This document shows, one piece after another, positions 47,318 to 54,924 of a DNA stretch of 54,924 bases (the stretch's first letter is position 1; each line of letters starts with the position of its first letter). Source of the DNA: an uncultured Dorea sp. (GTDB lineage: Bacteria > Bacillota > Clostridia > Lachnospirales > Lachnospiraceae); NCBI GenBank assembly GCA_910577685.1, contig CAJTOH010000025.1, positions 1 to 54,924 on the forward strand, written 5' to 3'. A program made the translations under genes and the position numbers. The notes below the pieces were generated by a model, which was not told the origin of the DNA, ran no database searches, and saw only the letters and a list, made by a program, of their open reading frames with translations.

Positions 47318-49171
47318 TTAGTCATATTTTTCCTTACGCTTCTGGCTCATTGGCAGAGACTGCTCATTCTCAACCAGCTTCAGTCCTTTTCCTGTCACAC
47401 TCTCGATAGCTTCTACGTTGGAGGACTTCACATTTGGATTCCACTTCTTCTCAGCCGCTTTAACATCTTCTCCGCCCATTGCATTCTTAAGCATCTGTAA
47501 TGCACGAACCGCATCTTCCGGACAAAGTGTATTACAAGCAAGAACCTCGTTCTCAATACCTGATTCAGACTTATTATTATCAACCATGTGCGTCATGTAC
47601 TTATTACCAACTACCAAAGCTCCCTGTACGGCACAGAAGGACATTCCGACTACCGGGATTCCTCTCATACCGATCTGCTCATGATGGCTTGCGAAGTCGA
47701 TATGGTTGTTTCCGAAACCTTCTGTTGTAACGAATGCTCCGTCTACATCTAGCATCTCGCAGATCTGGCCGACACGTCTGGATACATAGAACTTCTCCGC
47801 ATTGATCTGCGGGCTTCCTACGAAGATAACGCCGCAAAGGTCAACCTCTTCATCATGAAGCGCTTCCAGAACCAACGGCTCTCTCCAGTAATGTCTGGAC
47901 ATCTCTTTTGATGCAGGTCCGATACATGTAAGAGCATGGATACATCCGTCGAGAACCTCCAGCGGAGATACTGCTACCGGAACATTTCCAAGGTCAACGT
48001 TCGGCTTTCCGCCAAGGATACCAACCGGCTCTACCGGAAGGATCAGGTTGTCATGCATAGCTCCCTGTCCCATGATCTCCTTAACGATAACAACTTTCTT
48101 CTTGCCAGGTCTTCTGTACTGGTCAAACTGCTCCGTATCTACTACCAGAGACTCATCCAGTTTCTTCAGGCACTCACGGATCTCCTGCGTAATAATATCA
48201 CTTGCAGTATGAGCTGCCAACGGGCCAGGTCTCTCCATGTTCGTTCCTTCTTTAACAGTAACCTGAGTCTTGATGAAGATCTCACCCTTCTCAGGCGCTC
48301 CCGGACGTCCCCACATGATGTTCTCGTCAAGATATCCTTCGGAAGAACCGAATTCACCAATCTGAACACCGTTCGCATCCGTACCGGTTACCATCATAAC
48401 AACACCGTCAAGAACTCTTGTAACACCAGATCCAAGCTCATCCTCACCCTCTTTTGTAGCGATTGGCTGAACATCCATAATCGTCTCGGAATATGTGTGG
48501 TACAGCTCTGGTGTGATAATATCAATCTTCAGGTCATACACTAATTTCTGAGAATCAATACATTCTTTCTCGATACCTTCACGGATATAGAGTGTAGTTC
48601 CTTCGATCTTTGTCTCCGGGCCTCTCTTTACTTCCGTGATGTTAAAGTGCTTTCTTGTCAAGCTTCTAATCAGCTTCGGCTCTGCTGCCGGCGCTTCCGC
48701 CGCACTTGCCGCTGCCGCTGCTGCGACTGCCGGCGCTTCTGCTGCTGCGCTTCCGCCGCCAAGAGCTCCGACCGGAATCTCAAGGTCAATATCCTTGCCT
48801 TCTCCGATATGGATCTTCAGTACTCCGCCTGCCATCGGCGCTGCCGGTGCTGCCGGAGCCGCCGGTGCTGCTGGCGCTGCCGGTGCTTCTTCTGCTGCTT
48901 CTACCGCAGGAGCGCTCGGCACCTTTGCACCTTCTACAACATCTGCAGTAAGCGGGCAAAGAGAATCACATGTTTTTGTAAGTTTTGCTCCCAGAACTTC
49001 CTCGATAGTAAGGCAGCCGTCAAGATTCAATAATCCTGAATCTACCAAATCATCAAAGATTGCCGGATCTTCCAGATTCGCTGGTTCGATTGTAATGCCG
49101 CCCTCGGCTCTACAACATAATACCGCTGGATCATGAGCATGAGCTTTCGCTGTTTCAGCTGTGATTGACAT
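47318..49171 (-). CDS. prdA: D-proline reductase proprotein PrdA
   Basis: PrdA is processed into a 45-kDa and a 23-kDa chain; the new N-terminus of the small chain becomes a pyruvoyl group that binds D-proline. The 617-residue proprotein has a conserved start (MSITAETAKAHAHDPAVLCC), two Ala/Pro-rich linkers (about 86-113 and 141-164) flanking GGVLKIHIGEGKDIDLEIPV, an alpha region with GTDANGVQIGEFGSSEGYLD, and the cleavage segment IHALT-C416-IGPASKE. Cleavage before C416 corresponds to the cysteine known as C421 in the Clostridium sticklandii enzyme. AAGGAGG lies 8 nt before the ATG. It is followed by a small gene and prdB. Confidence 0.96.
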   Translation of the reverse strand: MSITAETAKAHAHDPAVLCCRAEGGITIEPANLEDPAIFDDLVDSGLLNLDGCLTIEEVLGAKLTKTCDSLCPLTADVVEGAKVPSAPAVEAAEEAPAAPAAPAAPAAPAAPMAGGVLKIHIGEGKDIDLEIPVGALGGGSAAAEAPAVAAAAAASAAEAPAAEPKLIRSLTRKHFNITEVKRGPETKIEGTTLYIREGIEKECIDSQKLVYDLKIDIITPELYHTYSETIMDVQPIATKEGEDELGSGVTRVLDGVVMMVTGTDANGVQIGEFGSSEGYLDENIMWGRPGAPEKGEIFIKTQVTVKEGTNMERPGPLAAHTASDIITQEIRECLKKLDESLVVDTEQFDQYRRPGKKKVVIVKEIMGQGAMHDNLILPVEPVGILGGKPNVDLGNVPVAVSPLEVLDGCIHALTCIGPASKEMSRHYWREPLVLEALHDEEVDLCGVIFVGSPQINAEKFYVSRRVGQICEMLDVDGAFVTTEGFGNNHIDFASHHEQIGMRGIPVVGMSFCAVQGALVVGNKYMTHMVDNNKSESGIENEVLACNTLCPEDAVRALQMLKNAMGGEDVKAAEKKWNPNVKSSNVEAIESVTGKGLKLVENEQSLPMSQKRKEKYD

Positions 49172-49404
49172 ATTGTTTTCCCTCCTTAATTTGGTCCACG
49201 CGCACCTCTTAAGGTACGCTCAGATACTTACCGCCCGCTTCGGCGTACAATACACCTTGCGGACTGCCGCGACATTCACGGCTTTAAATGTATATAACAA
49301 TTGCATACAATGCGGAGACTACCTCTCTTTCTCCAAGCAAAAGAATCGGGGGTCCTTTACTCTTATTGCCTGCAATAGTAATACCGCTTTTATCTTACAA
49401 AATA
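49172..49404 (-). promoter_or_regulatory. Leader region between prdC and prdA
   Basis: This 233-nt gap contains no gene. On the minus strand small hairpins occur, including GCGTACCT-TAAG-AGGTGCGC (49200-49219), just before the ribosome site, and GCGG-CAGT-CCGC. I see no clear promoter, so prdA may be read from prdC with local control. Confidence 0.4.
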
Positions 49405-50814
49405 TTATTTACCATTCGGAAGCTGATCCACCTGCTTGGAAACTCTCAGCGTCCTATAAAGGGCATGGCCGACCGTCCTCATAACGTGGTCGGTCTGATG
49501 GAATACCTTAAGTCCCATCTTCGGACCGGATGCCATAACCGTGTTGGAACAGTCAGAGCAGTTACCAATGATAATGTACTCGCACTTATCTTTCTTAAAC
49601 TGCATGTTGTTCTTAACCTGTCCCGGACAATTTCCCGGCCTTAAACACTTAAGCGGCGCGCCCGGTTTATTCTCGATCGCCTGTTTACATCTGCAGACGG
49701 ATACTACCTTGCCGTTCATCTTCTCTGCAATCTCGCGCATACGCTCTTCGCTTCCGCCGCATGCACAAACAAGAAGTCCTACGTTCGCCCCGTGAAGATC
49801 CGGGAATTCAATCGTAACAAGGATGCCGCCTGTCGTCTTTGTAATCGGAGCGTCAAGATCCGTAGACTTTCCGGTGAAAGCTCCGCCCATAATGATCTCG
49901 CCGTAGACGCCGTCAATGCCGCCCGCTCTCTCGATCAGTTCTCCAACGCTTACGCCTACCGGCACGTCCATGAATACGTGCGCCTCATTGCCGCCGTTAA
50001 TTTTGCCGCGGACAGTCAGGTTCTTCGTGATACAAGGCTTCTTCTCGTCAATCGCCTCCGCAATCTTTGCCGCCGTCTCAAGGTTCACAACTACGGATCT
50101 TGCCGCAGACGGAAGCTGCATTGTTGTAAGATTCACGCCCAAACACTCTCTCACTACCGCACGCTCCTCACCCATCGGGTAGATATCCGGCAGGAGATGA
50201 ATGGAAATTGCATCCTCACCCGCAATCCCTTTCCTTAAGATCTCAATCGCCTTATCGTTCTTCTTCTTAATTGCAAATATTGCCTTGTCAGCGTGCGTGA
50301 TCTCCATACAATACTTCACGCCGCGTACAACCTTATCACACTGTTCTTCGATCTGTCTGATGTTATGCTCAAGCCCCGGCTCGCACTCCGCGGCGTTGAT
50401 CAGTATATAGCTGTGTTCCAGTTTGAAATCTGCCGGAAGCTCCGGATTGATCTCCGGATCCAGCTCCGCCGTCTCCGTCTCCGCCAAATTAATGCCAAGC
50501 TTAATCCCCGTCGGGAATCCGGCTCCGCCCATTCCAACGATACCGGCTTCTTTCACCATGGCAAGCTTGTCGTTCTCGTCCTCTACCTCGATCGGCACAA
50601 ACTCTTCCTTCTGCTCCTCGTCCGGCTTGATGATGATTCTGTCTTCCAGAACCTCTTCCACTACGCCGTAAACGCTGGAAAAGATGTTAGCCCCGAGTCC
50701 CGTCGGTGTCGCAATCTTCGTACCTTTTTTTACTTCGTCCCCAGCTTTTACGATTGCCGCGCAAGGCGCTCCGACATGCTGACGCAACAAAATCTGTACA
50801 TTTTCCATTGCCAT
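49405..50814 (-). CDS. prdC: Proline reductase electron-transfer protein PrdC (RnfC-like)
   Basis: The 469-residue protein resembles RnfC/NuoF-type proteins: an N-terminal barrel (HVGAPCAAIVKAGDEVKKGT), a Rossmann-type FMN/NADH-like region with KEAGIVGMGGAGFPTGIKLG and ILINAAECEPGLEHNIR, an SLBB part (GGIDGVYGEIIMGGAFTGKS), and a cysteine-rich end with VCACGGSEERM, VCRCKQ and CLRPGNCPGQ. It is thought to pass electrons to proline reductase. Some relatives have selenocysteine here, but no in-frame UGA is seen in this gene. Start 50814 or 50808. First protein gene after tRNA-Sec in the operon. Confidence 0.93.
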   Translation of the reverse strand: MAMENVQILLRQHVGAPCAAIVKAGDEVKKGTKIATPTGLGANIFSSVYGVVEEVLEDRIIIKPDEEQKEEFVPIEVEDENDKLAMVKEAGIVGMGGAGFPTGIKLGINLAETETAELDPEINPELPADFKLEHSYILINAAECEPGLEHNIRQIEEQCDKVVRGVKYCMEITHADKAIFAIKKKNDKAIEILRKGIAGEDAISIHLLPDIYPMGEERAVVRECLGVNLTTMQLPSAARSVVVNLETAAKIAEAIDEKKPCITKNLTVRGKINGGNEAHVFMDVPVGVSVGELIERAGGIDGVYGEIIMGGAFTGKSTDLDAPITKTTGGILVTIEFPDLHGANVGLLVCACGGSEERMREIAEKMNGKVVSVCRCKQAIENKPGAPLKCLRPGNCPGQVKNNMQFKKDKCEYIIIGNCSDCSNTVMASGPKMGLKVFHQTDHVMRTVGHALYRTLRVSKQVDQLPNGK

Positions 50815-50919
50815 ACTTCTCCTTTTTGATTTTATTAAGTAAAAAACAAAACTTCACAGTTCGTCTACTTACTTCATGCAACCGCCTAATCTATTAATAA
50901 CATCTATAAATGACTTTTT

Positions 50920-51017
50920 TGGCGAGGGCATGTGGGAATCGAACCCACCCGGGACGCTCTTAACGCCCCACACTGGTTTTGAAGACCAGGAGGCACACCA
51001 GTCACCCAACTACCCCC
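50920..51017 (-). tRNA. selC: tRNA-Sec (selenocysteine, anticodon TCA)
   Basis: A 98-nt RNA with encoded CCA. The anticodon stem CTGGT/ACCAG holds TCA for UGA. The long variable arm (GGGGCG with CGTCCC, then CGGGTGGGTTCGATTCCCAC) and the extended acceptor arm are the marks of tRNA-Sec; the T arm resembles that of the Escherichia coli selC product. It lies about 105 nt upstream of prdC on the same strand with no terminator between them. It decodes the UGA in prdB. Confidence 0.93.
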
Positions 51018-51042
51018 ATATTATATTATCTCATGTGCTTTA

Positions 51043-51071
51043 ACCATAGCATAATTTTCATTCGATTTCAA
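51043..51071 (-). promoter_or_regulatory. Probable promoter of tRNA-Sec and prd operon
   Basis: On the minus strand TTGAAA (51066-51071) is followed after 17 nt by TATGGT (51043-51048). It lies 26 nt before the tRNA 5' end. The -10 box is weak, so an activator may be involved. Confidence 0.5.
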
Positions 51072-51106
51072 CACTTTTTTTATATTTTTATAACTGCAAA
51101 AAACCG

Positions 51107-51135
51107 TTGACTTTTCAAGGTTTTTCGTACATAAT
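51107..51135 (+). promoter_or_regulatory. Promoter of prdF
   Basis: TTGACT (51107-51112), 17-nt spacer, CATAAT (51130-51135). A leader of nearly 190 nt, rich in A and T runs, precedes the prdF start at 51334. Confidence 0.55.
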
Positions 51136-51333
51136 ATGTATAAGAAATTGAACGGCATACTAGAACGCAGTCTAATTTTTGTACAACTGTTTTTTATAGC
51201 GGATTTTTTTCCTGTATGTTGTAACACATTTTTTTGACAGCACGAAAAAAGCAAGGGGACTTTTGACGTGTTTTACAGCAAATTTATAGTTACTATCTAT
51301 AAATATTTTATTTTCTTAGGAGGTATAAGAATT

Positions 51334-52368
51334 ATGGAACTGAAAGCTAATGTTAATTTCGGTCGTTTCGAAAGTGCATTGCAGGTAGTTGACTCCCACA
51401 CTGTCGGAGAGTTCTGCCGTATCGTCATCGGCGGTTTCCCGGAGCCGGAAGGAAGCACCATGATCGAGAAGAAGAAATGGATGGAGGAGAACTACGATCA
51501 GGTTCGTACCGCTCTTATGTTCGAGCCTCGCGGACATCACGACATGTTCGGCGCTTTCCTGTGCGAGCCGGTGAATAAGGAAGCCGACTTCGGCGTTATG
51601 TTTATGGACACAGGCGGGTATCTGAATATGTGCGGACACTGTACGATCGGCGCTGTTACGGTTGCAATCGAAGCTGGTCTGGTAGAGTCTAAGGAAGGCG
51701 AGAATGAAGTTGTTCTGGACGCTCCGGCAGGCTTGATCCGCACGACAGCGATTGTAAAGGACGGAAAGGTAGAGAGCGTAACTCTGACCAACGTACCTGC
51801 TTTCGTTTACAAAGAGAATCAGAAAGTAACCATCGACGGGAAAGAGATTGAATTCACCATTTCCTTCGGCGGAAGCTTCTTCGCACTGGTTGACACCACA
51901 AAACTTGATATCGGCGAGATCAACCCTAAGACGGTTCCGGCATATGCAGATCTTGGTATGAAGATGCTTGACATCATCAACAGGGATATCCCTATCCAGC
52001 ATCCGCTGCTCGACATCACTTCCGTTGATTTGGTTGAGTTCTACGGACCTACTCCGAATCCGGGCGAAGCTAACATGAGGAACGTGGTTATCTTCGGCGA
52101 CGCTATGGCCGACCGTTCACCTTGCGGAACCGGTACAAGCGCAAAACTTGCTACTCTTCACCACTGGGGAGAGATCAAAGTCGGCGAGGAATTTATTTAT
52201 GAGAGCTTTATCGGCACACGCTTCAAAGGCGTAATCAAAGAAACCGCAAAGGTTGCCGAGTACGACGCCGTTATCCCGATGATTACCGGAAGCTGCTATC
52301 TGACAGGCGTTGCTACGTACCTCATTGATCCGACAGATCCGTTGAAGTATGGTTTCCAGGTAGGCTAG
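51334..52368 (+). CDS. prdF: Proline racemase
   Basis: Converts L-proline to D-proline, the substrate of proline reductase, without PLP. The 344-residue enzyme has both catalytic cysteine motifs: GGYLNMCGHCTIGAV near residue 88-102 and MADRSPCGTGTSAKL near residue 250-265. The start MELKANVNFGRFESALQVVD with HTVGEFCRIVIGGFPEPEGS is the family N-terminus. ATG 51334 has AGGAGG 10 nt upstream; the longer upstream frame is not used. It is divergent from the prdC-selC unit across an intergenic region of about 320 nt, so common control is likely. Confidence 0.96.
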   Translation: MELKANVNFGRFESALQVVDSHTVGEFCRIVIGGFPEPEGSTMIEKKKWMEENYDQVRTALMFEPRGHHDMFGAFLCEPVNKEADFGVMFMDTGGYLNMCGHCTIGAVTVAIEAGLVESKEGENEVVLDAPAGLIRTTAIVKDGKVESVTLTNVPAFVYKENQKVTIDGKEIEFTISFGGSFFALVDTTKLDIGEINPKTVPAYADLGMKMLDIINRDIPIQHPLLDITSVDLVEFYGPTPNPGEANMRNVVIFGDAMADRSPCGTGTSAKLATLHHWGEIKVGEEFIYESFIGTRFKGVIKETAKVAEYDAVIPMITGSCYLTGVATYLIDPTDPLKYGFQVG

Positions 52369-52456
52369 TGAACGGCTCTGGTTCAAGTTACCGGTCACAG
52401 AGTGAACAGTAACGACCGAATTACATAACAATTACATAACAAGATGCGTATTAGTT

Positions 52457-52525
52457 TTGCATTTTACGGCAAGATGTGATATACTGCAATAAGCAAAGAA
52501 GCGGGTTACAGCAATAATCCGCTTC
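52457..52525 (+). promoter_or_regulatory. tetR promoter with immediate leader hairpin
   Basis: TTGCAT (52457-52462), 17 nt, TATACT (52480-52485). The transcript then forms GAAGCGGGTTA with TAATCCGCTTC around a six-base loop CAGCAA (52498-52525), followed by TCTTCTTAT. It could act as an attenuator, or it may be the terminator of prdF. Confidence 0.6.
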
Positions 52526-52572
52526 TCTTCTTATAGAGATATACAGCTTATGGCATATCTAAAAGGAAAGGA

Positions 52573-53169
52573 ATGATGCCAATGCCGCGTAAAAGGCGAT
52601 CAACAAAAAGCCGCATTGTAAAAGCCGCATGGAATCTGTTCTACAAGAACGGATACGACAACACCACCGTAGAGGAGATTATTACGGCGTCTAAGACGTC
52701 CAAGGGAACGTTCTACCACTATTTCAAAGGGAAGGAGGCGCTCCTCAACTCTCTCTCCGACTTATTCGACCAGAAGTATGAGGAACTCTATACAGTAATT
52801 GATCCGGATATGTCAGCCTATGACAAGATGTTGTTCCTGAACCACGAACTATTTTACATGATCGAGACCAGCGTTGATATCAACCTTCTTGCCTTCCTCT
52901 ATTCTTCACAGCTTACGACGAAGGACAAGAAATCTCTGTCAGACAATAAGCGGTTCTATTTCAGATGGATCTCGGAGATTATTGATGAGGCGCTGGAAAA
53001 CGGAGAATTTTGCAATACCGGCACGACCGAAGAATTAATGAACATCTATGCTATGTATGAGCGGGCATTGCTCTATGACTGGGCGCTTTTCAAAGGAAAG
53101 TTTTCACTCACACAGTACAGCGACAGATTACTGCCGCATGTATTGGACATGTTTATTAAAGGAGTTTAG
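52573..53169 (+). CDS. TetR/AcrR-family transcriptional regulator
   Basis: The 198-residue protein has the TetR DNA-binding start KSRIVKAAWNLFYKNGYDNT, followed by TVEEIITASKTSKGTFYHYF, the recognition helix with the GTFYHYFKGKEALL signature. The C-terminal ligand-binding domain (residues about 70-195) is divergent and predicts no ligand. The start is 52573 or the ATG at 52582. It lies downstream of prdF behind its own promoter and a leader hairpin; it could regulate the prdF or YedE-side genes, but no operator is evident. Confidence 0.9.
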   Translation: MMPMPRKRRSTKSRIVKAAWNLFYKNGYDNTTVEEIITASKTSKGTFYHYFKGKEALLNSLSDLFDQKYEELYTVIDPDMSAYDKMLFLNHELFYMIETSVDINLLAFLYSSQLTTKDKKSLSDNKRFYFRWISEIIDEALENGEFCNTGTTEELMNIYAMYERALLYDWALFKGKFSLTQYSDRLLPHVLDMFIKGV

Positions 53170-53187
53170 TTATGGATGTTGCACCTT

Positions 53188-53223
53188 AAAAGACAGGTAC
53201 GTATAATACATACCTGTCTTTTT
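53188..53223. terminator. Bidirectional terminator after tetR
   Basis: AAAGACAGGTA (53189-53199) pairs with TACCTGTCTTT (53211-53221) around an 11-base loop, with A and T runs on both sides, between the convergent TetR and DUF3343 genes. Confidence 0.85.
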
Positions 53224-53251
53224 CTGTTGCATATTCCTTTGTTACATTCAT

Positions 53252-53488
53252 CTACACCATGCACTCATGCATCTCTTCTTCTTCGATTCCTGCTTTCCGC
53301 ATCATAGCGGCAATCTGCTCGCGGTCTTCCAGACCTGCGCACCAAGACAAACCGCACCCCGCCGAGATTGCTCTTGGAACGGGGATGATACGTCCCGGCA
53401 CCTTATATTCCTTGCAGGCCTTCTCCATCGCCATCGCATCTGCAGTCGTGTGGAATGTCACGACTAATTTTAATTCTTTTTTTCTCAT
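53252..53488 (-). CDS. DUF3343 protein, putative selenium/sulfur carrier
   Basis: This 78-residue protein (KKELKLVVTFHTTADAMAME, KACKEYKVPGRIIPVPRAIS, AGCGLSWCAG) matches DUF3343. The two late cysteines in GCGLSWCAG are conserved and could carry persulfide or perselenide. It is the last gene of a unit with a TusA/YedF-like gene (2 nt apart) and YedE, a grouping linked with selenium metabolism. The function is inferred from family and context. Confidence 0.8.
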   Translation of the reverse strand: MRKKELKLVVTFHTTADAMAMEKACKEYKVPGRIIPVPRAISAGCGLSWCAGLEDREQIAAMMRKAGIEEEEMHECMV

Positions 53489-53490
53489 CT

Positions 53491-53694
53491 CTACTCAATC
53501 ACCACTTCAAAATATCCGTCTTTCTCACTGGCAGTTGATTTCTTACCATGATCCTTGGCATACTTCTCAACATTCATCTTCTGATGAGGCTCCGTCACCA
53601 GAATCTTGACCGGCCCTGACGCCCCTTTCAGAGCCTCGGCAGTCAGCATCAACGGTTCCGGACAAGAAAGACCTCTTGCGTCTACTTCCTTCAT
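53491..53694 (-). CDS. TusA/SirA-like protein (YedF-type)
   Basis: A 67-residue protein with MKEVDARGLSCPEPLMLTAE, the TusA signature with the active cysteine in GLSCPEP, and a strand-rich end (GKKSTASEKDGYFEVVIE). TusA-fold proteins relay sulfur; YedF versions next to YedE are associated with selenium use. It lies 56 nt downstream of the YedE gene and 2 nt upstream of DUF3343. The C-terminal DsrE-like half present in some YedF proteins is missing and is possibly supplied by DUF3343. Confidence 0.85.
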   Translation of the reverse strand: MKEVDARGLSCPEPLMLTAEALKGASGPVKILVTEPHQKMNVEKYAKDHGKKSTASEKDGYFEVVIE

Positions 53695-53750
53695 AATTAT
53701 TACCTTCTTTCATAGTATACTATGTATTGTTATCAATTTCAATCTTTAGC

Positions 53751-54848
53751 CTACTTCGCTTCATCCCTTTTACACGTAAATGCAATCACGAAACATACTA
53801 GGATACACACGATACACGCTATCTTCCCATGGGGAGGCACGGTGCCTGCCACCAGTTCCTTCGTCTCCGCATTAACGGCGGTTCCGCTTGCCGCCAGTCC
53901 GAGATTATGGCACAGAGCCGCGCCTACAAACATCCCCATCACAGTCACGGCCGAGTCCGAAGAACCCTGTCCCGCAAGGATCAACTGGCGCAGCGGGCAT
54001 CCTCCCGCAAGCGTAGCGGCGAATCCTACGGTATACATTCCAAGGATATTCCACAAGTGATCTGAATGGGCAATGATTCCCGGCGTGTTGAACCCAACTA
54101 CAAAACGGTTTGTCGCCAGATTGAACACCAGCATGACCACGAACAGGCCGGCAATCACGCTGAATAAGTCGAAATTCTTCATCAGGATGACGTCGCGGAT
54201 ACTTCCTGCGAAACACATTCTGGACTTCTGTGCGACTGCTCCGAATACCAGCCCTCCTGCCAGCGACGCAATTAACGGCGCATGCATACTTCCCGGTCCG
54301 GCTTCACTCGCCTTGAGGACGGATGAACACAACGCAAGAATCAAGATTCCAACCATTATTGCCGGAAGCATAGTTCCGCCCACTTTATTCACAGCATGCG
54401 CTCTTCCAAGGCTAAAGCCTTTCTTAAGAGCAAACACGCCTGTTGCCACCCCAAGGATAAATCCTACCAGTGCAACCCATGCATTCAAATCGCCTGCCGA
54501 CATACGAATCACCATACGCAGCGGACATCCCAAGAATACAAGAGATCCTATTACAATAATCATTCCCAGAATGAAACGGATCATCGGCGATGATCCCCCT
54601 GTAGAACGGTACTCCTTCGTTGCAACAGAGATCGCAAACGCGCCGAGTACCAGACCGATGATTTCCGGTCTTGCATACTGGACCACCTCTGCCTGATGCA
54701 TACCAAGCGCCCCGGCGGTATCACGGATAAAACATGCAATACAGAACGCCATGTTCGCTGGGTTCCCCATGAATGCGAGACATGCCGCTACAAGTCCGCA
54801 AATCACACCGGCAAGAGCCAGTTTTTTCTTTGAATCAGATAAATTCAT
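53751..54848 (-). CDS. yedE: YedE-family selenium-associated membrane protein
   Basis: A 365-residue protein with about ten hydrophobic segments and a duplicated YeeE/YedE fold. Each half has the cysteine motif of the family: VFLGCPLRMVIRMSAGDLNA (residues about 100-120) and LAGGCPLRQLILAGQGSSDS (near residue 300), plus a third cysteine in KSRMCFAGSIRDV. YedE versions beside YedF and DUF3343 are thought to import selenium compounds, whereas YeeE relatives import thiosulfate. With prdB and selC nearby, selenium supply is the likely role (inference). It starts the three-gene minus-strand unit. Confidence 0.88.
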   Translation of the reverse strand: MNLSDSKKKLALAGVICGLVAACLAFMGNPANMAFCIACFIRDTAGALGMHQAEVVQYARPEIIGLVLGAFAISVATKEYRSTGGSSPMIRFILGMIIVIGSLVFLGCPLRMVIRMSAGDLNAWVALVGFILGVATGVFALKKGFSLGRAHAVNKVGGTMLPAIMVGILILALCSSVLKASEAGPGSMHAPLIASLAGGLVFGAVAQKSRMCFAGSIRDVILMKNFDLFSVIAGLFVVMLVFNLATNRFVVGFNTPGIIAHSDHLWNILGMYTVGFAATLAGGCPLRQLILAGQGSSDSAVTVMGMFVGAALCHNLGLAASGTAVNAETKELVAGTVPPHGKIACIVCILVCFVIAFTCKRDEAK

Positions 54849-54924
54849 CTTAGTTCCTCCTAACTTTTCTTGGTATTGTAAAGTATTACAATCCTATTTT
54901 TCTTAAAAACCTCATGTTTTCAGG

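Noticed and set aside
48836..48900. Short tandem repeat that might be a CRISPR or minisatellite
   Set aside because: These are codons for the Ala/Pro linker in PrdA; there are no spacer-repeat units and no cas genes.
48636..49136. 166-codon Ala/Ser/Pro-rich open frame on the plus strand
   Set aside because: It is the complement of the Ala/Pro-rich linker of prdA; GC-rich triplet repeats leave all frames open.
52421..52441. Tandem ATTACATAAC repeat after prdF
   Set aside because: Only two copies of about 11 nt in an AT-rich gap; no functional context is visible.

Overview
The window looks like a chromosomal segment of an anaerobic, spore-forming Firmicute, most likely a Lachnospiraceae member related to Clostridium scindens/hylemonae. 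The reasons are the Clostridia-type S10-spc-alpha ribosomal operon with a KOW-domain gene between map and infA, a zinc-type S14, L17 with insertions, a glutamine synthetase/ANTAR pair, LL-DAP aminotransferase, [FeFe] hydrogenase, and a complete selenium-dependent D-proline reductase (Stickland) operon. The species assignment is inference; no 16S rRNA gene is present.

Layout. 0-1.2 kb: a truncated PIN toxin with its UPF0175-type antitoxin, a probable gene remnant, and tRNA-Pro and tRNA-Gln. 1.4-5.6 kb: a minus-strand operon glnA, ANTAR regulator, dapF, dapL behind a consensus promoter and a terminator-like leader hairpin. 5.7-19.2 kb: housekeeping and accessory genes (pduL, TM1266-type regulator, polysaccharide deacetylase, KdpDE-like two-component system, proline iminopeptidase, MarR plus MATE exporter, amino-acid ABC transporter with an apparently circularly permuted binding protein, uppP, HAD phosphatase, SleB-like hydrolase). 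19.3-22.9 kb: an [FeFe] hydrogenase overlapping a NuoF-tail/GltD-type flavoprotein. 23.1-40.3 kb: the full rpsJ to rplQ superoperon with secY, adk, map and infA, whose gaps carry several families of hairpin repeats and structured leaders.

40.5-54.9 kb is the most distinctive part: an Agr-like LytTR response regulator and GHKL sensor kinase, a TauE/SafE-like membrane protein preceded by direct repeats with a 20-bp period, a small membrane protein, a candidate independent noncoding RNA with its own promoter and terminator, then (minus strand) tRNA-Sec, prdC, prdA, a small prd protein, prdB, prdD and prdE. prdB carries an in-frame UGA at 46553-46555 followed by a SECIS-like hairpin. Divergently on the plus strand lie proline racemase prdF and a TetR regulator. 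The window closes with DUF3343, a TusA/YedF-like protein and YedE, a probable selenium supply module.

How the genes work together: proline racemase makes D-proline, PrdA/PrdB (with PrdC as electron donor and PrdD/PrdE as accessory proteins) reduce it to 5-aminovalerate, tRNA-Sec decodes the PrdB UGA, and YedE/YedF/DUF3343 probably supply selenium. Proline iminopeptidase and the amino-acid ABC transporter could feed proline or peptides, and the hydrogenase offers an alternative electron sink. No prdR, selA, selB or selD is seen in the window.
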